Origin: Sva-07 sp963829585
GTDB taxonomy: Bacteria; Actinomycetota; Acidimicrobiia; Acidimicrobiales; Ilumatobacteraceae
DNA: 64,000 nucleotides
Assembly (NCBI GenBank): GCA_963829585.1
Contig: CAWHJD010000030.1
Location: 62,001 to 126,000, forward strand
Direction of reading: 5' to 3'
Part shown: positions 61,559 to 64,000 of the stretch, in pieces
Layout of the letters: every line of letters starts with the position of its first letter
How positions within the stretch are numbered: position 1 is the stretch's first letter
Position numbers and translations under genes: made by a program
Notes under the pieces: model-generated
Database searches by the model: none
What the model was told of the DNA's origin: nothing
Seen by the model: only the letters and a program-made list of their open reading frames with translations

Positions 61559-61597
61559 CAACCTGAAACGCCGGGGTCTGACCCCACCGTTTCAGGT
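61559..61597. repeat. Family B palindromic element, copy 2
   Basis: AACCTGAAACGCCGGGGTC and its near-complement (two mismatched pairs) around one base, between the CAP-protein stop and the SDR promoter. Confidence 0.8.
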
Positions 61598-61603
61598 TGC
61601 GGT

Positions 61604-63125
61604 TCAGCGGAACTCGAGGGTGATGTACCAGGCCGCACCGTCGTTGTGGACACCGACGCCCACCGTCGTCCACGCCGGATTGGTCATGTTGGCGAAGTGG
61701 GGCGGACTGGCCACGAACGCGTTGTGCAGCCCGAGCGCCGCCGCCTCCGGCGACAACGAAGCCGCGCTGGACCATCCGATGTTCTCCGCGTACGGCCCAC
61801 CGCTGTGACGGAACCCCGACTGCGACATGGTGACCGACCAGTTCCTGGCGAACGTTGTCATCGTGGGATCGGGCGTGACGGCGCCCAGACCGAGCGATGC
61901 CCGCAACTGGTTGACCAGGACCAGTGCAACGTCCTCCGCGGCGGCGGCCGGTGACGATCGCCGGGTGTCGAGCAGGCGGGCGGGGGCGAGCGCGCCGTAG
62001 TTCGCCGTCGGGGGGTAGTAGCCGTTGACGTCGACGATCAGATGCGTGGCCGCCTCGTTGTAGATGCACACCGAACCATCGGCACCCACCTTCGACGTGA
62101 CCGCATTCGCAACCGTCGCCCCCGCCGCAAAGTTCACATTCGACGTGTTCGGACGAGGCGTCCCACACGGATACACCGTCACGAACCCCCCACCCACACT
62201 CCCCGTCGACGTCACATTCAACGTCACCGCCGTCGCATTCCCCGGCACACCACCACGATTGGCAACCGCCAACACCGTCGTCGCACCAGCACCCGGGATG
62301 GCCCCACTGCGTGTGTCGAGCAGCCGCACGGGATCGAGCGCACCGTAGCTCGCCGTCGACGCGTAGATAGCCGTTGACATCGACGAGCAGATGCGTGGCC
62401 GCCTCGTTGTAGATGCACACCGAACCATCGGCACCCACCTTCGACGTGACCGCATTCGCAACCGTCGCCCCCGCCGCAAAGTTCACATTCGACGTGTTCG
62501 GACGAGGCGTCCCACACGGATACACCGTCACGAACCCCCCACCCACACTCCCCGTCGACGTCACATTCAACGTCACCGCCGTCGCATTCCCCGGCACACC
62601 ACCACGATTGGCAACCGCCAACACCGTCGTCGCACCAGCACCCGGGATGGCCCCACTGCGTGTGTCGAGCAGCCGCACGGGATCGAGCGCACCGTAGCTC
62701 GCCGTCGACGCGTAATAGCCGTTGACATCGACGAGCAGATGCGTGGCCGCCTCGTTGTAGATGCACACCGAACCATCGGCACCCACCTTCGACGTGACCG
62801 CATTCGCAACCGTCGCCCCCGCCGCAAAGTTCACATTCGACGTGTTCGGACGAGGCGTCCCACACGGATACACCGTCACGAACCCCCCACCCACACTCCC
62901 CGTCGACGTCACATTCAACGTCACCGCCGTCGCATTCCCCGGCACACCACCACGATTGGCAACCGCCAACACCGTCGTCACACCAGCACCGCGGATGCCG
63001 AGTTCGGCGAACTGCCCGTCGACCGTTGCGGCAGCCTCGACGTGGACGGGAATGAACGCACTTGCGAGTGCGAGAGCGAATCCGGCGAGACCGAGCCGTC
63101 GGACGCGCGCTGAGGAAATCTTCAC
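61604..63125 (-). CDS. Secreted CAP-domain protein with three near-identical RLLDTR repeats, one frameshift
   Basis: About 506 residues from GTG 63125 (Shine-Dalgarno GAAAGG, 11-16 nt upstream). A signal peptide (LGLAGFALALASAFIPVHVEA) is followed by three tandem 116-residue units (TTVLAVANRGGVPGNATAVT, GTPRPNTSNVNFAAG, VNGYYASTASYGALDPVRLL ending DTR), and then a C-terminal CAP/SCP domain (LVNQLRASLGLGAVTPDPTM, GFRHSGGPYAENIGW, HFANMTNPAWTTVGVGV). An extra G near 62368 breaks the frame between units two and three; the sister unit lacks it. The repeats probably form a surface-exposed beta scaffold. CAP proteins have roles in adhesion or lipid binding. Confidence 0.82.
62041..62990 (-). repeat. 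Three tandem 348-nt coding repeats, nearly identical in DNA
   Basis: Unit starts at 62041, 62390 and 62738; the first spacing is 349 because of one extra base. The third copy (N-terminal in the protein) is partial. Identity extends through third codon positions, which means recent duplication or gene conversion. Confidence 0.9.
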
Positions 63126-63232
63126 GTGGATGAGAGCCTTTCGATGAGAATCATCTGGGCGTGGGGTCCACACGCTCAGCCGCCGCACGAGAGGATAGAC
63201 CACAACCGTCACACATCCGTAACAATCGTCAT

Positions 63233-63248
63233 ATTCCATCGATGGAAT
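63233..63248. promoter_or_regulatory. 16-bp perfect palindrome upstream of the CAP gene
   Basis: ATTCCATCGATGGAAT, unusually AT-rich for this window, about 108 nt before GTG 63125 and about 36 nt upstream of a possible -10 box (TATCCT, minus strand of 63192-63197). It looks like a dimeric-repressor operator, but no regulator is known. Confidence 0.45.
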
Positions 63249-63268
63249 TTGCACGACGCCACGGAGCA

Positions 63269-63304
63269 ACCTGAACTCCGGGGTCTGACCCCACCGTTTC
63301 AGGT
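63269..63304. repeat. Family B palindromic element, copy 3
   Basis: ACCTGAACTCCGGGGTCTG then ACCCCACCGTTTCAGGT, immediately at the atpC stop codon (TCA 63304-63306). It separates atpC from the CAP gene. Confidence 0.8.
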
Positions 63305-63732
63305 CAGGCGGTGAAGGTGGTGCCGGAGGCGCGCAGGCGGGCCTGGGCGCGGTCACGGCCGGCCGTCGCCACTTCGATCATCGTGGCGTCCATGTTCTGG
63401 TCACGCAGCGTGTGCTGGTGACGCTCGAGGGCTTCCTTCGCCCGGGCGACGTCGATGTCCTGGGCGAGTTCCGCCGTGTCCGACAGGATCGAGACCTTGG
63501 TCGGATTGCCGCTGACCTCGACGAACCCACGATGGATCGCGATGTCCTGGACCGTGCCGTCGATCTGGAACACGCGGGTGTGGTTCTCGACCAGTGCCCC
63601 CAGGAATGGCGCGTGCCCGGCCTGGAACGCGACTTCGCCGCCGCCGAGCGTCCGGGTGATGACCATGTCGGCCTCACCCGTGTACAGCACCGCCTCCGGC
63701 GACACCACTTCGACAATCAACGGCTCTGCCAT
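63304..63732 (-). CDS. atpC: ATP synthase epsilon subunit
   Basis: 142 residues. N-terminal beta sandwich (LIVEVVSPEAVLYTGEADMV, GEVAFQAGHAPFLGAL, HRGFVEVSGNPTKVSILSD) and C-terminal helical hairpin (ARAKEALERHQHTL, RDRAQARLRASG). It is a central stalk component of F1 and can inhibit ATP hydrolysis. A GAGGAG Shine-Dalgarno precedes the ATG. It follows atpD by about 103 nt, a longer gap than usual, with no recognised element in it. Confidence 0.96.
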   Translation of the reverse strand: MAEPLIVEVVSPEAVLYTGEADMVITRTLGGGEVAFQAGHAPFLGALVENHTRVFQIDGTVQDIAIHRGFVEVSGNPTKVSILSDTAELAQDIDVARAKEALERHQHTLRDQNMDATMIEVATAGRDRAQARLRASGTTFTA

Positions 63733-63835
63733 TGCTGGTCTCCTCGCTCGTCGGCCCGACGGTTCTCCTCACTCGGATGCGTCTCGTCGCTGGCGCTTCC
63801 CTCGACGCCGTGCACAGTTGCCAGCGCCCACGTCA

Positions 63836-64000
63836 TCAGGACTCCTGGAGCTTCTTGGCCTTGGCGAGCACCTGCTCGACACCGCCCACGTTGAGGAACG
63901 CCTGCTCGGGCACTTCGTCGAGCTCGCCGTTGATGATGGCCTCGAACGATTCGACGGTCTCGGCGACCGGCACGTACTCGCCGGTGAGACCGGTGAAGAC
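63836..64000 (-). CDS. atpD: ATP synthase beta subunit, C-terminal end (cut by window edge)
   Basis: The last 54 codons and TGA are visible: VFTGLTGEYVPVAETVESF, GELDEVPEQAFLNVGGVEQ and AKAKKLQES, the standard AtpD ending. The gene enters from the right edge and is upstream of atpC on the minus strand. Confidence 0.95.
   Translation of the reverse strand, partial: VFTGLTGEYVPVAETVESFEAIINGELDEVPEQAFLNVGGVEQVLAKAKKLQES

Noticed and set aside
62041..62990. CRISPR-like regular repeats
   Set aside because: The period is 348 nt, the unit is coding and there are no spacers or cas genes; it is a protein-domain repeat.
1..64000. Prophage, integrative element, defence island or secondary-metabolite cluster
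   Set aside because: No integrase, transposase, phage structural gene, restriction enzyme or synthase was found; the gene content is housekeeping and lineage-typical, with uniform GC-rich composition.

Overview
This is a gene-dense stretch of a very GC-rich chromosome, almost certainly from a high-GC actinobacterium and most likely class Acidimicrobiia (Ilumatobacter-like). The evidence is a DUF501/Ppx gene, a gephyrin-like Glp locus with moaC, moaA, galU and a SepX/GlpR-type membrane protein, a mycothiol-type maleylpyruvate isomerase fold protein, a class F sortase paired with a DUF4397 protein, MurA with Asp in place of the catalytic Cys, 'RLLDTR' surface repeats, and many GTG starts. No prophage, integrase, transposase, CRISPR array or defence island was seen. 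The genus is an inference.

Layout. 0-3.6 kb: a MocA-like nucleotidyltransferase and CoxG (CO-dehydrogenase accessory genes without the dehydrogenase), a DUF501-Ppx fusion and a GNAT. 3.7-7.8 kb: MoxR ATPase, DUF58 and TgpA-type transglutaminase. 7.8-11.2 kb: two crotonases, a hypothetical protein and an SGNH hydrolase. 11.4-19.4 kb: a nucleoside uptake and salvage operon (BMP lipoprotein, ABC ATPase, two permeases, a PhyH-type dioxygenase, adenosine deaminase, uracil phosphoribosyltransferase), facing a phospho-sugar mutase and a PfkB nucleoside kinase-like gene. 22-26.4 kb: PepN, then a DUF4397 surface protein with its class F sortase. 26.4-33.4 kb: methyltransferase, tRNA-Ala(CGC) and the Glp/Moco/GalU locus. 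33.4-38.6 kb: a cysteine-less FmdB-like protein, SAF, PHP, TldE and TldD. 38.6-50.3 kb: a TPP enzyme, a PAP2 protein, a GalT-like enzyme, the glycogen genes (branching enzyme, glycosyltransferase, phosphorylase), an MFS and a NUDIX protein. 50.3-60.7 kb: enoyl-CoA hydratase, MeaB, Nfu, MurA, an MFS, a small J-domain operon, an S9 peptidase and GlpX. 60.7-64 kb: an SDR, a CAP-domain repeat protein, atpC and the end of atpD.

Two window-wide themes stand out. (1) At least 25 genes have a TANNNT -10 hexamer ending 6-11 nt before the start codon, with no Shine-Dalgarno between them, which implies leaderless transcripts. Several very short divergent spacers (27-58 bp) hold two opposed -10 boxes; at galU/33461 the two boxes share one TA step. 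(2) The 3' ends of genes carry dispersed palindromic elements. A 29-nt family (six copies) and a roughly 37-nt family (three copies) often supply the stop codons of the flanking genes.

Sequence quality. Roughly forty small indels sit in the 11.6-19.3 kb operon, and isolated ones lie at about 1.41, 5.08, 5.86, 7.65, 9.27, 22.14, 23.22, 25.49, 25.84, 26.93, 60.82 and 62.37 kb. Protein homology continues across each one, so I treat them as probable consensus errors and describe the genes as intact in intent, noting each break.
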